A DNA stretch of 11,618 nt from Flavobacteriaceae bacterium (GTDB lineage Bacteria > Bacteroidota > Bacteroidia > Flavobacteriales > Flavobacteriaceae), in contig CANJDA010000056.1 in NCBI GenBank assembly GCA_947472705.1, positions 1 through 11,618 of the forward strand, given 5' to 3'. Shown piece by piece: positions 1 through 7,547 of the stretch (positions within the stretch are counted from its first letter, which is position 1; every line of letters begins with the position of its first letter). Below the pieces are notes generated by a model. The model made no database searches and was not told the origin of the DNA. It saw only the letters and a program-made list of their open reading frames with translations. The position numbers and the translations under genes were made by a program.

Positions 1-1014
1 ATTACCTGGTATAGTAATATTTGCTCCACTAATACTAGTAATTCCTAAAGTAGTTGCAGTATCAAATCCAGTAGTATTAATCTGATTAAATAATGATCTT
101 CCTACCTCATAAAAAGGAGAACCAGCTACACTAACATTAACACTTGCCCATAAAGCTCCTGTTCTTGTTTGATTAACTAACTTCTTTAATTTAAAAATAA
201 CCTCGCTATTTGGCGAGTTATCATCACTATGGAATACATTTTTATAATTTCCATAAGTAGCTAAACTTAAACCTGAGGTAGTAATCACTTGATTAGCATA
301 AGTTAAAGCATTGGTATAGTCACCACGTAAAGCATTAACTCTAGCTTTCATTGCAATCACAAAATTTTTATTAGCATACAAATTGCTTGGAGGAGTTGAT
401 AATGCATCAAAAAGTGCTTCGGCATCATTCAAATCCTGATCAATAAAATCATAAATAACACCATTAGTCTCTCTAGCTTTTATTGCATTTGAAGGATAGA
501 CATCATTTGACAACATTACTCCAAGTGCATTTCTATCTTTTGGATCAGTTGAAAAATAAGAAACTAATTGAATATGACAGTAAGCTCTAAGTGCTTTAGC
601 TTGAGCTACAGCACTATTAATAGTCTCTTGTTCTGTTGCATCAACAGCAGTTAAATTACTTGAAAACTTAATAACTCTATTAACGTAAGCCAAAACGGAA
701 TAATTAGTTACCCATATATCGTTTGGTGCTCCAGAAGCAGAATTTAAAAGGAAAGCCAAATAATCACTTTTACCCTGACCACCATTATTATATCCTACTC
801 CAACTTCATCTGTAAAGACAGAACTAAATTCTATTTCAGAAGTAGGTGTTAATTCACTATAAGCAGTATTCATTAATGCTATCAAATCATCAGGTTTTTG
901 AATTGCAACATCTTCAGTTAATGCTCCTGGAGCAAAAGGATCTAATAAATTATCATCACATGAAGTTGTAAATAGAATGCAACCTAATGACAGTATTGAA
1001 AGTATTTTTTTCAT
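1..1014 (-). CDS. SusD/RagB-family outer-membrane nutrient-binding lipoprotein, C-terminus cut off by window edge
   Basis: The frame is open from an ATG at 1014 to the window edge, giving 338 residues of a family usually near 450-550. The N-terminus is a lipoprotein signal: MKK, a hydrophobic stretch, then TTSC with Cys19 as the probable lipidated residue. Cys19 is followed by two aspartates (CDDN), which fits the acidic surface-export signals known in Bacteroidota. The SusD-like fold is indicated by a helical TPR-like region (AKALRAYCHIQLVSYF, 139-154; AMKARVNALRGDYTNALTYA, 221-240) and the family-typical SEVIFKL at 271-277. SusD proteins cap the SusC barrel on the cell surface and bind the incoming glycan or peptide. 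It starts 19 bases after the susC-like stop, so the two are almost certainly co-transcribed. The substrate cannot be read from the sequence, and downstream locus genes lie outside the window. Confidence 0.9.
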   Translation of the reverse strand, partial: MKKILSILSLGCILFTTSCDDNLLDPFAPGALTEDVAIQKPDDLIALMNTAYSELTPTSEIEFSSVFTDEVGVGYNNGGQGKSDYLAFLLNSASGAPNDIWVTNYSVLAYVNRVIKFSSNLTAVDATEQETINSAVAQAKALRAYCHIQLVSYFSTDPKDRNALGVMLSNDVYPSNAIKARETNGVIYDFIDQDLNDAEALFDALSTPPSNLYANKNFVIAMKARVNALRGDYTNALTYANQVITTSGLSLATYGNYKNVFHSDDNSPNSEVIFKLKKLVNQTRTGALWASVNVSVAGSPFYEVGRSLFNQINTTGFDTATTLGITSISGANITIPGN

Positions 1015-1033
1015 ATTTTCTTTATTTTAAAAA

Positions 1034-4000
1034 TTAAAATCTTAAGTCCATACCAAACGAAACAATCTTTGGAGTTGGATATTGGTACTGATCAGCAGAA
1101 CGGTTACTCTCTGCATCAAATCCTTGCCATCTTGTCCAAGTTTTTAAATTTTCCCCTTGTAAATAAAAGGTAAGATTAGACATAAATGTTTTTTCTAAGA
1201 ATTTTTTTGGCACTTTATACCCTAACTGTAAGTAACGTAATCTAACATAAGATGCGTCTCTCAAAAATCTATCAGAGTTACTATCAAGACCTTTATTAGG
1301 AGCGTTTAATTCAGGAATATTGGTGTTAGTGTTTGTTGGTGTCCATGCATTCAACAAATCACTTGATACGTTAAAATTACCAATGGATCCTGGATCGTAT
1401 AAACCATCCATATCAAAATCAAAACGCCATACTTTTTGTGCAAAAGTAAAGTTGGATGTAACAAAGAAACCTTTGTAATCAAAATCAAATCCAAAACTTC
1501 CTTGATAAACTGGAATTTCAGATTTATGTGTAATTCTTCTATCTGTATCAGGACTAGGATTTTCTGTTAATGAACCATCTTGAGCAACAAATAATAAATT
1601 ACCATTAACAGGGTTAACACCAGCATAAGGATAAACATAAAACTCGTAAACTTGATTACCATTAGCTGTAATATAATTTCCATCTGGACGCTGACCATTA
1701 TCAGGAAGATTGTGTGCACGGTTATCATTATAAGCTCCGTTAGCTCTTAATGTTAATTTTAAATTATCATTTCTAACTAAATCATAACCCAAAGATAACT
1801 CAAGTCCTTGATTAGAAACATCAATAGTTGTATTACCGTCTACAGTTAACTGACCCGTAATTGGTGATATTGGAAGCGCATCAAAAATATCTATAGTTCT
1901 TCTATCATACCAGTCAATAGTTCCTCTTAATCTGTTTTTAAACATTTCAAAATCTAAACCTAAATCTAATTGTTTTGTAGTTTCCCAACGTGCTTCAGGA
2001 TTACCAAGACCAAAAGCTAAACCGTTTGAATTATTGTAAACTCCACTTATAGTACCATATGTGTCTAAGAAAACTGGTGGATTAAGATTATTGTATATAG
2101 ACCCAGCTGAAATTCTCTCATTTCCAGTTGCTCCGTATGAAGCTCTAAACTTAAGAACTTGGAACAAACTATTGTTTTTCATAAAAGATTCATTATTAAT
2201 ATTCCATCTAGCTCCTAATGACCAAAAATTACCCCATCTTCTATCTTCGCTAAATCGACTTGAACCGTCACGTCTTGCTGTTACTACTGCACCAAATCGT
2301 TTATTATAATCATAATCAATAGTAGCAAAATAAGAAATTAAATTCTTTTTAAATTTACCCGCAGAACCACGAGCTCCATAATAATCGTGAGCAGCAATAT
2401 CTGCTAAATAACCTGTTCCAGCACCTGGCACAAAAGTAAGGGGATCCAAACCATTTTGTCTAACATTGTTTGACTGTAACTGATTAAAATTATATTCTGA
2501 GTTTAACAAAACACTAACTGAATGTTTCTCTGCAAAAGTTTTCTCCCATTCAGCTTGCCATAATTGACTAAATGCAAAGTTTCTACTATTATTAATATCT
2601 TCAAAACCACCATACTCTTGGCCTGGATTAAGAAATACAAAAGAATTAAACGAAATTGGATGCTGTGATTGTGTGAAACGAGTCTCTACTACTTCAGATG
2701 AAGTTCTTGATCTGAAAGTCGTATTTTTGAATACTTCATAACTGACTTCAATTGACCCTTGTAATCTTGTTTCGTCAGTATTATTAGTAAACGTTTTCAT
2801 CTTATCTATTAAATACAAAGGAGTGTATAACAATCCATAAGTATTATATATATCTAATACAGCAGCTGAAGTTGTATATTCATCTGGGCTAATGTAGGGT
2901 GCACTAGTAAAGGCTCCTAAAACATAGTTACGATTAACCGCACCTGTACCTAGGTTACCAGCTTCATTATTCTTAGAAAATCCAATTGCTAAGTTAGTAC
3001 TATAATGAAATTTGTCATTATTTGATTTTCCATCTATATTATTTCTGAAAGTAAATCTCTTCAAAGCTGTTCCTTTCAACATCCCCTCTTGATCTAAGTA
3101 ATTAACAGAAGTATAAGATCTTAATTGTTTTCCTTGTGTTTCCACACTAAAACTATGTTCTTTTGAAATTGCATTTCTAAAGAAATAATCGCTCCAATTC
3201 GTGTTAATTGGATAATCCGCAATTTCCTGATCAGTCAAACTAGTCCCAATTCCTGTTCCATAACGTTTTTCCAAAGTAAGTAATTGACGTGAATTCGATT
3301 TATTATAATGAGCTTTCTGTAACTCACTAAAACCAGTACTTACTGAATATCTGTATTTAGTTTTACCATCTTCAGTTCCTCCTCTTCTTGTCTTAATAAC
3401 AATAACTCCATTCGTTCCTCTGTTTCCATATATAGCAGTAGCTGAAGCATCTTTTAATACAGTAGCCGACTCTATGTCATTTGGATTTAAACTTCTAAAG
3501 TTATCTGAATTAGTAGGTATTCCATCTATTACATATAGAGGATCTGTACTCGCATTTAAAGTTCCAACTCCTCTAATCAAAACAGTACTTTTAGCACCTG
3601 GCTGACCTGTCCCTGTCATGATATTTAAACCTGCAACTTGACCTTGTAATGTTTGGATAAAAGATGCATTCGGTCTATTTTCAATAGTTTTTGCATTTAC
3701 AGTAGTTTGAGCTACTACTGTGGTTGCTTTGGTTGTATTTCTATACCCCTCTACAACAACTTCTTCCAATTTAATACCATCATTTAGTACTACGTTGTAA
3801 GTATTGGCAGCTCCAATTGTTACACTTGAATTATTGTAACCTGTAAACGAAAACACTAAAACCTCTCCGGTTTTAGCTTTGATGCTGTATTTACCATCAA
3901 AATCTGCTTGTGCGCTACGTGTTGTTCCTTTAACAATAACATTAGCACCCGGAAGTGGTCCAGTTTTATCTGAAACAACACCCGTAACAGTTTTCTCTTG

Positions 4001-4066
4001 TGCAAACGAAAACTGCATTGTAAACACTACTAAAAGTGTAAAAATCCATTTGAACTTCGATCTCAT
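1034..4066 (-). CDS. SusC/RagA-family TonB-dependent outer-membrane receptor
   Basis: This 1010-residue protein has the normal SusC length and is complete. A Sec signal peptide ends near FA|Q at 22/23. Residues about 26-97 form the carboxypeptidase-regulatory-like beta-sandwich (VTGVVSD, PLPGANVIVKGT, DFDGKYSIKA). A TonB-box-like segment LEEVVVEGYR follows at 100-109. The plug domain covers about 125-230, with the SusC signatures QGQVAGLNI (141-149), LIRGVGTLNAS (163-173), PLYVIDGIP (176-184) and LKDASATAIYGNRGTNGVIVI (204-224). The rest is the 22-strand-type barrel ending in the aromatic C-terminus MDLRF. It should import a ligand delivered by the partner SusD lipoprotein, energised by TonB-ExbBD. 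It is the first gene of the pair. No adjacent sigma/anti-sigma or hybrid two-component regulator is visible, so the regulation and substrate are unknown. Confidence 0.95.
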   Translation of the reverse strand: MRSKFKWIFTLLVVFTMQFSFAQEKTVTGVVSDKTGPLPGANVIVKGTTRSAQADFDGKYSIKAKTGEVLVFSFTGYNNSSVTIGAANTYNVVLNDGIKLEEVVVEGYRNTTKATTVVAQTTVNAKTIENRPNASFIQTLQGQVAGLNIMTGTGQPGAKSTVLIRGVGTLNASTDPLYVIDGIPTNSDNFRSLNPNDIESATVLKDASATAIYGNRGTNGVIVIKTRRGGTEDGKTKYRYSVSTGFSELQKAHYNKSNSRQLLTLEKRYGTGIGTSLTDQEIADYPINTNWSDYFFRNAISKEHSFSVETQGKQLRSYTSVNYLDQEGMLKGTALKRFTFRNNIDGKSNNDKFHYSTNLAIGFSKNNEAGNLGTGAVNRNYVLGAFTSAPYISPDEYTTSAAVLDIYNTYGLLYTPLYLIDKMKTFTNNTDETRLQGSIEVSYEVFKNTTFRSRTSSEVVETRFTQSQHPISFNSFVFLNPGQEYGGFEDINNSRNFAFSQLWQAEWEKTFAEKHSVSVLLNSEYNFNQLQSNNVRQNGLDPLTFVPGAGTGYLADIAAHDYYGARGSAGKFKKNLISYFATIDYDYNKRFGAVVTARRDGSSRFSEDRRWGNFWSLGARWNINNESFMKNNSLFQVLKFRASYGATGNERISAGSIYNNLNPPVFLDTYGTISGVYNNSNGLAFGLGNPEARWETTKQLDLGLDFEMFKNRLRGTIDWYDRRTIDIFDALPISPITGQLTVDGNTTIDVSNQGLELSLGYDLVRNDNLKLTLRANGAYNDNRAHNLPDNGQRPDGNYITANGNQVYEFYVYPYAGVNPVNGNLLFVAQDGSLTENPSPDTDRRITHKSEIPVYQGSFGFDFDYKGFFVTSNFTFAQKVWRFDFDMDGLYDPGSIGNFNVSSDLLNAWTPTNTNTNIPELNAPNKGLDSNSDRFLRDASYVRLRYLQLGYKVPKKFLEKTFMSNLTFYLQGENLKTWTRWQGFDAESNRSADQYQYPTPKIVSFGMDLRF

Positions 4067-4094
4067 ATTAATTTTATTTGAGTTAGTTAGTCTG

Positions 4095-4126
4095 CAAACT
4101 TCTTAATTATTTCTTAAATAAACAAA
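4095..4126 (-). promoter_or_regulatory. Candidate promoter of the susC-susD-like operon
   Basis: Reading the minus strand, TTTG (4126-4123) is followed after 20 bases by GAAGTTTG (4102-4095). This matches the Bacteroidota -33/-7 pattern TTTG...TAnnTTTG with one mismatch in the -7 element. It would give a leader of roughly 20-25 bases before the ATG at 4066. The surrounding DNA is very AT-rich, so chance matches are possible. Confidence 0.4.
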
Positions 4127-4254
4127 TATTAGTTATTAATAATATTTTTGTGAATGTAAAAATCAAAGACTCTAAACTAAATACAGAAACTTGATGAAAT
4201 TAATGCAAAATCGTTGCGTCTATATTTTTTTTATTTTTATCCAAAAAAACAATT

Positions 4255-4854
4255 ATGCTAAAGCAGCGATTTTCTAATTATCAATTTGAAGCCGGTACAG
4301 ATGAAGCTGGGAGAGGATGTCTTGCTGGTCCTGTTACTGCTTCAGCTGTTATTTTACCTGAAAATTTCAATTTAGAATTATTAAATGACTCTAAACAATT
4401 ATCCGAAAAAACAAGGGAGCATTTAAAACCTATGATTGAAGAAATGGCAATTTCGTTTTCAGTAACCCATTTAAATCCCAAAATAATTGATGAAATAAAT
4501 ATTTTAAATGCTTCCATAAAAGCCATGCAAGATTGTATTATTAAGCTAAACCCTACACCCGATTATATCATTGTAGATGGAAATCGCTTTAAAAGTATTA
4601 ACGAAATACCATTTTCAACCATTGTTAAAGGTGATAGTAAATATTTAAGCATTGCCGCTGCATCGGTTTTGGCCAAGACATACCGAGACGAATACATGAA
4701 CCAAATTCACGAAGAATTTCCTATGTATAATTGGAAAAAAAACAAAGGCTATCCAACACTGGAACATAGAGAAGCCATTAGAAAATATGGGACAACTAAA
4801 TACCACCGAATGTCTTTCCGTCTCTTGCCAGAGCAATTAAAACTAGAATTTTAA
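4255..4854 (+). CDS. rnhB: Ribonuclease HII
   Basis: A 199-residue enzyme of usual length that cleaves the RNA strand of RNA/DNA hybrids and incises at single ribonucleotides misincorporated in DNA. The catalytic carboxylates are visible: DEAGRG at 16-21 supplies Asp16 and Glu17, VDGN at 108-111 supplies Asp108, and KGDSK at 125-129 supplies Asp127. The family signatures LNDSKQLSEKTRE (43-55), SIAAASVLAK (132-141) and NKGYPTLEH (163-171, with the Tyr that contacts the ribonucleotide junction) are all present. The ATG at 4255 places DEAGRG at the usual distance from the N-terminus. The gene is divergent from the susC-like gene and convergent with lipB, with a single base between stop codons. 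I found no convincing -33/-7 pair upstream; TATATTTT at 4221-4228 is only an approximate -7 element. Confidence 0.97.
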   Translation: MLKQRFSNYQFEAGTDEAGRGCLAGPVTASAVILPENFNLELLNDSKQLSEKTREHLKPMIEEMAISFSVTHLNPKIIDEINILNASIKAMQDCIIKLNPTPDYIIVDGNRFKSINEIPFSTIVKGDSKYLSIAAASVLAKTYRDEYMNQIHEEFPMYNWKKNKGYPTLEHREAIRKYGTTKYHRMSFRLLPEQLKLEF

Positions 4855-4855
4855 A

Positions 4856-5551
4856 TTAAAATTGTGCCTCAAAAAGTTCTTTGAAGTGGTAGATGATTTT
4901 TGACTTTACTTCTGTCTCATCTACTGTATATCCAAGTTCAACATGTAATGAAGTTACTGCTTTTCCTTTGATGCCACACGGTATGATGTTATCAAAATAT
5001 CCCAAATTAGCATTTATATTCAAGGCAAAACCATGCATGGTCACCCATCTACTAGCCCGAACTCCCATAGCACAAATTTTACGAGCAAATGGTGTCCCCA
5101 CATCAAGCCAAACTCCAGTCTCACCGTCACTTCGAGTGCCTTTAATATTGTATTCGGCTAGGGTAAGAATAATGACTTCTTCTAAAAATCTAAGGTATTT
5201 GTGTATGTCGGTAAAGAAATTTTCCAAATCCAAAATGGGATAGCCCACAATTTGCCCTGGACCATGATAGGTAATATCTCCTCCTCTATTGATTTTATAA
5301 AATGTAGCCCCCTTGTTTTCTAATTGTTTTTCTGAAAGCAAAAGATTTGACATATCACCACTTTTCCCAAGAGTATAAACATGTGGATGCTCTACAAAAA
5401 GAAAATAATTAGGTGTAATCAAATCAAGTTGATTTCGTTTTTCTAATTTAATATCAACGATTCCCTTAAAGAGTTCTTCTTGATAATCCCAAGTCGCCTT
5501 GTAATCTTTTGTTCCTAAGTCTTGTAATTGGATAATTTTGTTTTGAGTCAC
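4856..5551 (-). CDS. lipB: Octanoyltransferase (lipoyl synthesis), probable GTG start
   Basis: LipB moves octanoate from acyl carrier protein to a lysine of lipoyl domains in the 2-oxoacid dehydrogenase complexes and the glycine cleavage system. Numbered from the GTG at 5551 (231 residues), it shows RGGDITYHGPGQ (89-100), the conserved lysine of ARKICAMGVR (Lys158), MHGFALNIN (172-180) and PCGIKGKAVTSL (191-202) with catalytic Cys192. An in-frame ATG at 5581 would add ten residues (MYFCENFFKV), but a perfect -7 element TACTTTTG lies at 5578-5571, inside those codons. Transcription would then begin downstream of that ATG, and the GTG places the conserved KIIQLQDLG near the N-terminus as I expect for flavobacterial LipB. 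The ATG start cannot be excluded. LipA is not in the window. The gene shares its 3' end with rnhB. Confidence 0.95.
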   Translation of the reverse strand: MTQNKIIQLQDLGTKDYKATWDYQEELFKGIVDIKLEKRNQLDLITPNYFLFVEHPHVYTLGKSGDMSNLLLSEKQLENKGATFYKINRGGDITYHGPGQIVGYPILDLENFFTDIHKYLRFLEEVIILTLAEYNIKGTRSDGETGVWLDVGTPFARKICAMGVRASRWVTMHGFALNINANLGYFDNIIPCGIKGKAVTSLHVELGYTVDETEVKSKIIYHFKELFEAQF

Positions 5552-5570
5552 GACTTTAAAAAAGTTTTCA

Positions 5571-5578
5571 CAAAAGTA
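5571..5578 (-). promoter_or_regulatory. -7 promoter element for lipB
   Basis: The minus strand reads TACTTTTG, a perfect match to TAnnTTTG. No clear TTTG lies 17-23 bases upstream. Transcription would begin near 5563-5566, giving a leader of about 12-15 bases before the GTG at 5551. It decides against the ATG at 5581, which would lie upstream of the transcript. Confidence 0.5.
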
Positions 5579-5596
5579 CACAAATAGTTTTTCATT

Positions 5597-5640
5597 TAGC
5601 CCCGATTGTAGCAGTTACCGTGTAACGCGGAAAGCGGGAA
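5597..5640. repeat. Intergenic element with the TAGCCCCGAT ... AAGCGGGAA pattern
   Basis: A compact GC-richer island sits in the 174-base gap between lipB and lysS. It begins with TAGCCCCGAT (5597-5606) and ends with AAGCGGGAA (5632-5640). Between them is a perfect five-base inverted repeat GTTAC/GTAAC (5614-5618 and 5622-5626) with a three-base loop. CCCG (5601-5604) can also pair with CGGG (5635-5638). From memory, this framing resembles a short intergenic element scattered through many Flavobacterium genomes. Only one copy is in this window, so the repeat status is recollection rather than observation. Its role is unknown. Confidence 0.45.
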
Positions 5641-5728
5641 TACAGAAAACAAATTAAGCACAAACCAATCGCTCAAAAAACTAAAATCATTTTCAAAATT
5701 CCAAAGAGAAAAATTTTTAAATTATCGT

Positions 5729-5736
5729 TATCTTTG
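5729..5736 (+). promoter_or_regulatory. -7 promoter element for lysS
   Basis: TATCTTTG is a perfect TAnnTTTG match, 19 bases before the lysS ATG. The expected transcription start near 5741-5744 would leave a leader of only about 12-15 bases. No good -33 TTTG is present at the usual distance, so only the -7 half is supported. Confidence 0.55.
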
Positions 5737-5755
5737 CCCGCTTAAAATCATTGTT

Positions 5756-7447
5756 ATGCAACTTTCGGAACAAGAAATCATCAGAAGAGAAAAACTGAAC
5801 GCTTTACGCGAATTAGGAATTAACCCTTATCCTGCGAATTTATTCCCTGTAAATCATACTTCAAAGCAGGTAAGGGAGAATTTTGAAGAAGGCAAAAAGG
5901 TGATTTTGGCAGGAAGAATCATGAGCGATCGTGATATGGGAAAAGCTGCTTTTGTGGAGTTGCAAGATAGTGAAGGTAGAATTCAATTGTATTTCAACCG
6001 CGATGTACTTTGCCCAGGTGAAGACAAGACCTTATACACTCAAGTGTTCAGAAAACTTACCGATTTAGGTGATTTTATAGGAGTAGAAGGCGAAATGTTT
6101 TTGACTAAAGTAGGTGAAAAATCAATACGAGTAAATTCGTTTACTTTCTTAAGCAAAACATTACGTCCGCTGCCATTACCAAAGGTAGATGATTACGGAA
6201 AAGTACATGATGCTTTTAATGATGCCGAATTACGATATAGAATGCGCTATGTAGATTTAGTTGTAAATCCACATGTGAAAGAAGTGTTCATCAAAAGAAC
6301 TAAATTATTCACTGCAATGCGTACTTTTTTCAACGCTGCAGGATATATGGAAGTAGAAACTCCAGTATTACAATCGATAGCTGGTGGAGCAGCCGCTCGA
6401 CCATTTATTACCCATCATAATAGTTTGGATATTCCTTTATACATGAGAATTGCCAACGAATTGTATTTGAAAAGATTAATCGTGGGTGGCTTTGACGGGG
6501 TATATGAGTTTTCAAAAAACTTCCGAAACGAAGGCATGGACCGAACGCATAATCCTGAATTTACAGCGATGGAAATTTATGTAGCTTATAAAGACTATAA
6601 CTGGATGATGAAATTTACTGAAAACCTTTTGGAACATTGTGCAAAAGAAGTAAATGGAACGACAGAGGCGACTTTTGGTGAACATAAAGTAAATTTCAAA
6701 GCGCCATATACCAGAGTTACTATGACCGATGCTATTAAGCAATTTACTGGCTTTGACATATCTGGTAAAAGTGAAGCTGAATTATTTTCCGCAGCCAAAG
6801 GAATGAACATTGAAGTGGATGAAACTATGGGAAAAGGCAAATTAATCGATGAGATTTTTGGAGCCAAATGTGAGGGCAATTTCATCCAACCAACCTTCAT
6901 TACTGATTATCCTAAAGAAATGTCGCCGTTATGTAAAGAACACCGGGACAATCCAGAATTAACGGAGCGTTTTGAACTGATGGTTTGTGGGAAGGAAGTA
7001 GCCAATGCCTATTCAGAATTAAACGATCCTATAGACCAAAGAGAACGTTTTGAAGCACAATTAAAACTGGCTGAGCGAGGTGATGATGAAGCTACACAGT
7101 TTATTGATAATGATTTCTTAAGAGCTTTAGAATATGGAATGCCTCCGACATCTGGCTTAGGAATTGGTATGGACAGATTGATTATGTTCTTAACTAATAA
7201 TGCTTCTATTCAGGAAGTACTCTTCTTCCCGCAAATGAGACCAGAAAAAAAACAATTTGATTTAACAGAAGACGAAAAATTTATTATAAGTTTATTGAAA
7301 ACAGAAAATAATCAATCTTTGGCACAATTAAAAGACAAATCAGCCTTAAGCGGAAAAAAATGGGATGCGGCCATGAAAGGCTTAGCTAAACATGGGCTAA
7401 CCAAAGTAGTAGTTGATGGGGATACTAAAACAGTGGTATTGAATTAA
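5756..7447 (+). CDS. lysS: Lysyl-tRNA synthetase, class II, with C-terminal extension
   Basis: The enzyme charges tRNA-Lys in the cytoplasm. The N-terminal OB-fold anticodon-binding domain covers about 45-140 (VILAGRIMSDRDMGKAAFVEL at 49-69). The class II catalytic core follows: motif 1 around 176-206, motif 2 FRNEGMDRTHNPEFTAME (256-273), and motif 3 PPTSGLGIGMDRLIMF (463-478). These are specific to class II LysRS and distinguish it from AsnRS/AspRS relatives. At 563 residues it is longer than the roughly 500 of E. coli LysRS. The surplus is residues 499-563 beyond the usual end (VLFFPQMRPE), and it reads as helices plus a short strand pair (KVVVDGDTKTVVLN). As I recall, Bacteroidota LysRS proteins often carry such an extension. 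The ATG at 5756 is preceded by a perfect -7 element. No terminator is visible before the next gene. Confidence 0.98.
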   Translation: MQLSEQEIIRREKLNALRELGINPYPANLFPVNHTSKQVRENFEEGKKVILAGRIMSDRDMGKAAFVELQDSEGRIQLYFNRDVLCPGEDKTLYTQVFRKLTDLGDFIGVEGEMFLTKVGEKSIRVNSFTFLSKTLRPLPLPKVDDYGKVHDAFNDAELRYRMRYVDLVVNPHVKEVFIKRTKLFTAMRTFFNAAGYMEVETPVLQSIAGGAAARPFITHHNSLDIPLYMRIANELYLKRLIVGGFDGVYEFSKNFRNEGMDRTHNPEFTAMEIYVAYKDYNWMMKFTENLLEHCAKEVNGTTEATFGEHKVNFKAPYTRVTMTDAIKQFTGFDISGKSEAELFSAAKGMNIEVDETMGKGKLIDEIFGAKCEGNFIQPTFITDYPKEMSPLCKEHRDNPELTERFELMVCGKEVANAYSELNDPIDQRERFEAQLKLAERGDDEATQFIDNDFLRALEYGMPPTSGLGIGMDRLIMFLTNNASIQEVLFFPQMRPEKKQFDLTEDEKFIISLLKTENNQSLAQLKDKSALSGKKWDAAMKGLAKHGLTKVVVDGDTKTVVLN

Positions 7448-7478
7448 CGAAGCATTTTAAGATGTCTTATTAATAAAA

Positions 7479-7514
7479 TTTTGTTAATGATTAAACCTTT
7501 TAAAAACATCTTTG
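7479..7514 (+). promoter_or_regulatory. Promoter of the first small exported protein gene
   Basis: TTTTG (7479-7483) is followed after 23 bases by CATCTTTG (7507-7514), a one-mismatch TAnnTTTG. The spacer is at the long end of the accepted range. Transcription would start near 7520, about 28 bases before the ATG at 7548. The TTG at 7512 lies inside the -7 element, so it cannot be the translation start of this transcript. Confidence 0.55.
7484..7494. promoter_or_regulatory. Perfect palindrome between -33 and -7 elements
   Basis: TTAAT G ATTAA is an 11-base perfect inverted repeat with a central G, placed directly after the -33 element of the promoter at 7479-7514. The position would suit an operator for a dimeric regulator. 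Such short AT-only palindromes also arise by chance in DNA of this composition, so this is only a candidate. Confidence 0.25.
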
Positions 7515-7547
7515 TCATATTGCAACATAATTTTTAAAAACTATAAA

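Noticed and set aside
3879..4106. Plus-strand open frame across the start of the susC-like gene
   Set aside because: It is antisense to a strongly conserved domain, has no recognisable family features, and is best seen as a shadow frame.
4893..5243. 116-codon plus-strand open frame inside lipB
   Set aside because: It lies wholly antisense to conserved lipB motifs, and its composition follows the lipB codons.
5597..5640. tRNA gene or intrinsic terminator in the GC-richer island
   Set aside because: There is no cloverleaf or T-loop sequence, and the stem is not followed by a T-tract on either strand.
6512..6900. Two minus-strand open frames within lysS
   Set aside because: They overlap each other and the LysRS catalytic core in antisense; no promoter or protein signature supports them.
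7449..7475. Terminator after lysS
   Set aside because: Only a weak, interrupted AAG...CTT pairing without a GC core or T-tract could be drawn.
7459..7512. Seven-base inverted repeat AAGATGT/ACATCTT flanking the 7479 promoter
   Set aside because: The arms are 40 bases apart and short; a chance match is likely in DNA this AT-rich.
7512..7547. Twelve-codon N-terminal extension of the Spy-like protein from a TTG at 7512
   Set aside because: The TTG is inside the -7 promoter element, and the ATG at 7548 yields a normal signal peptide.
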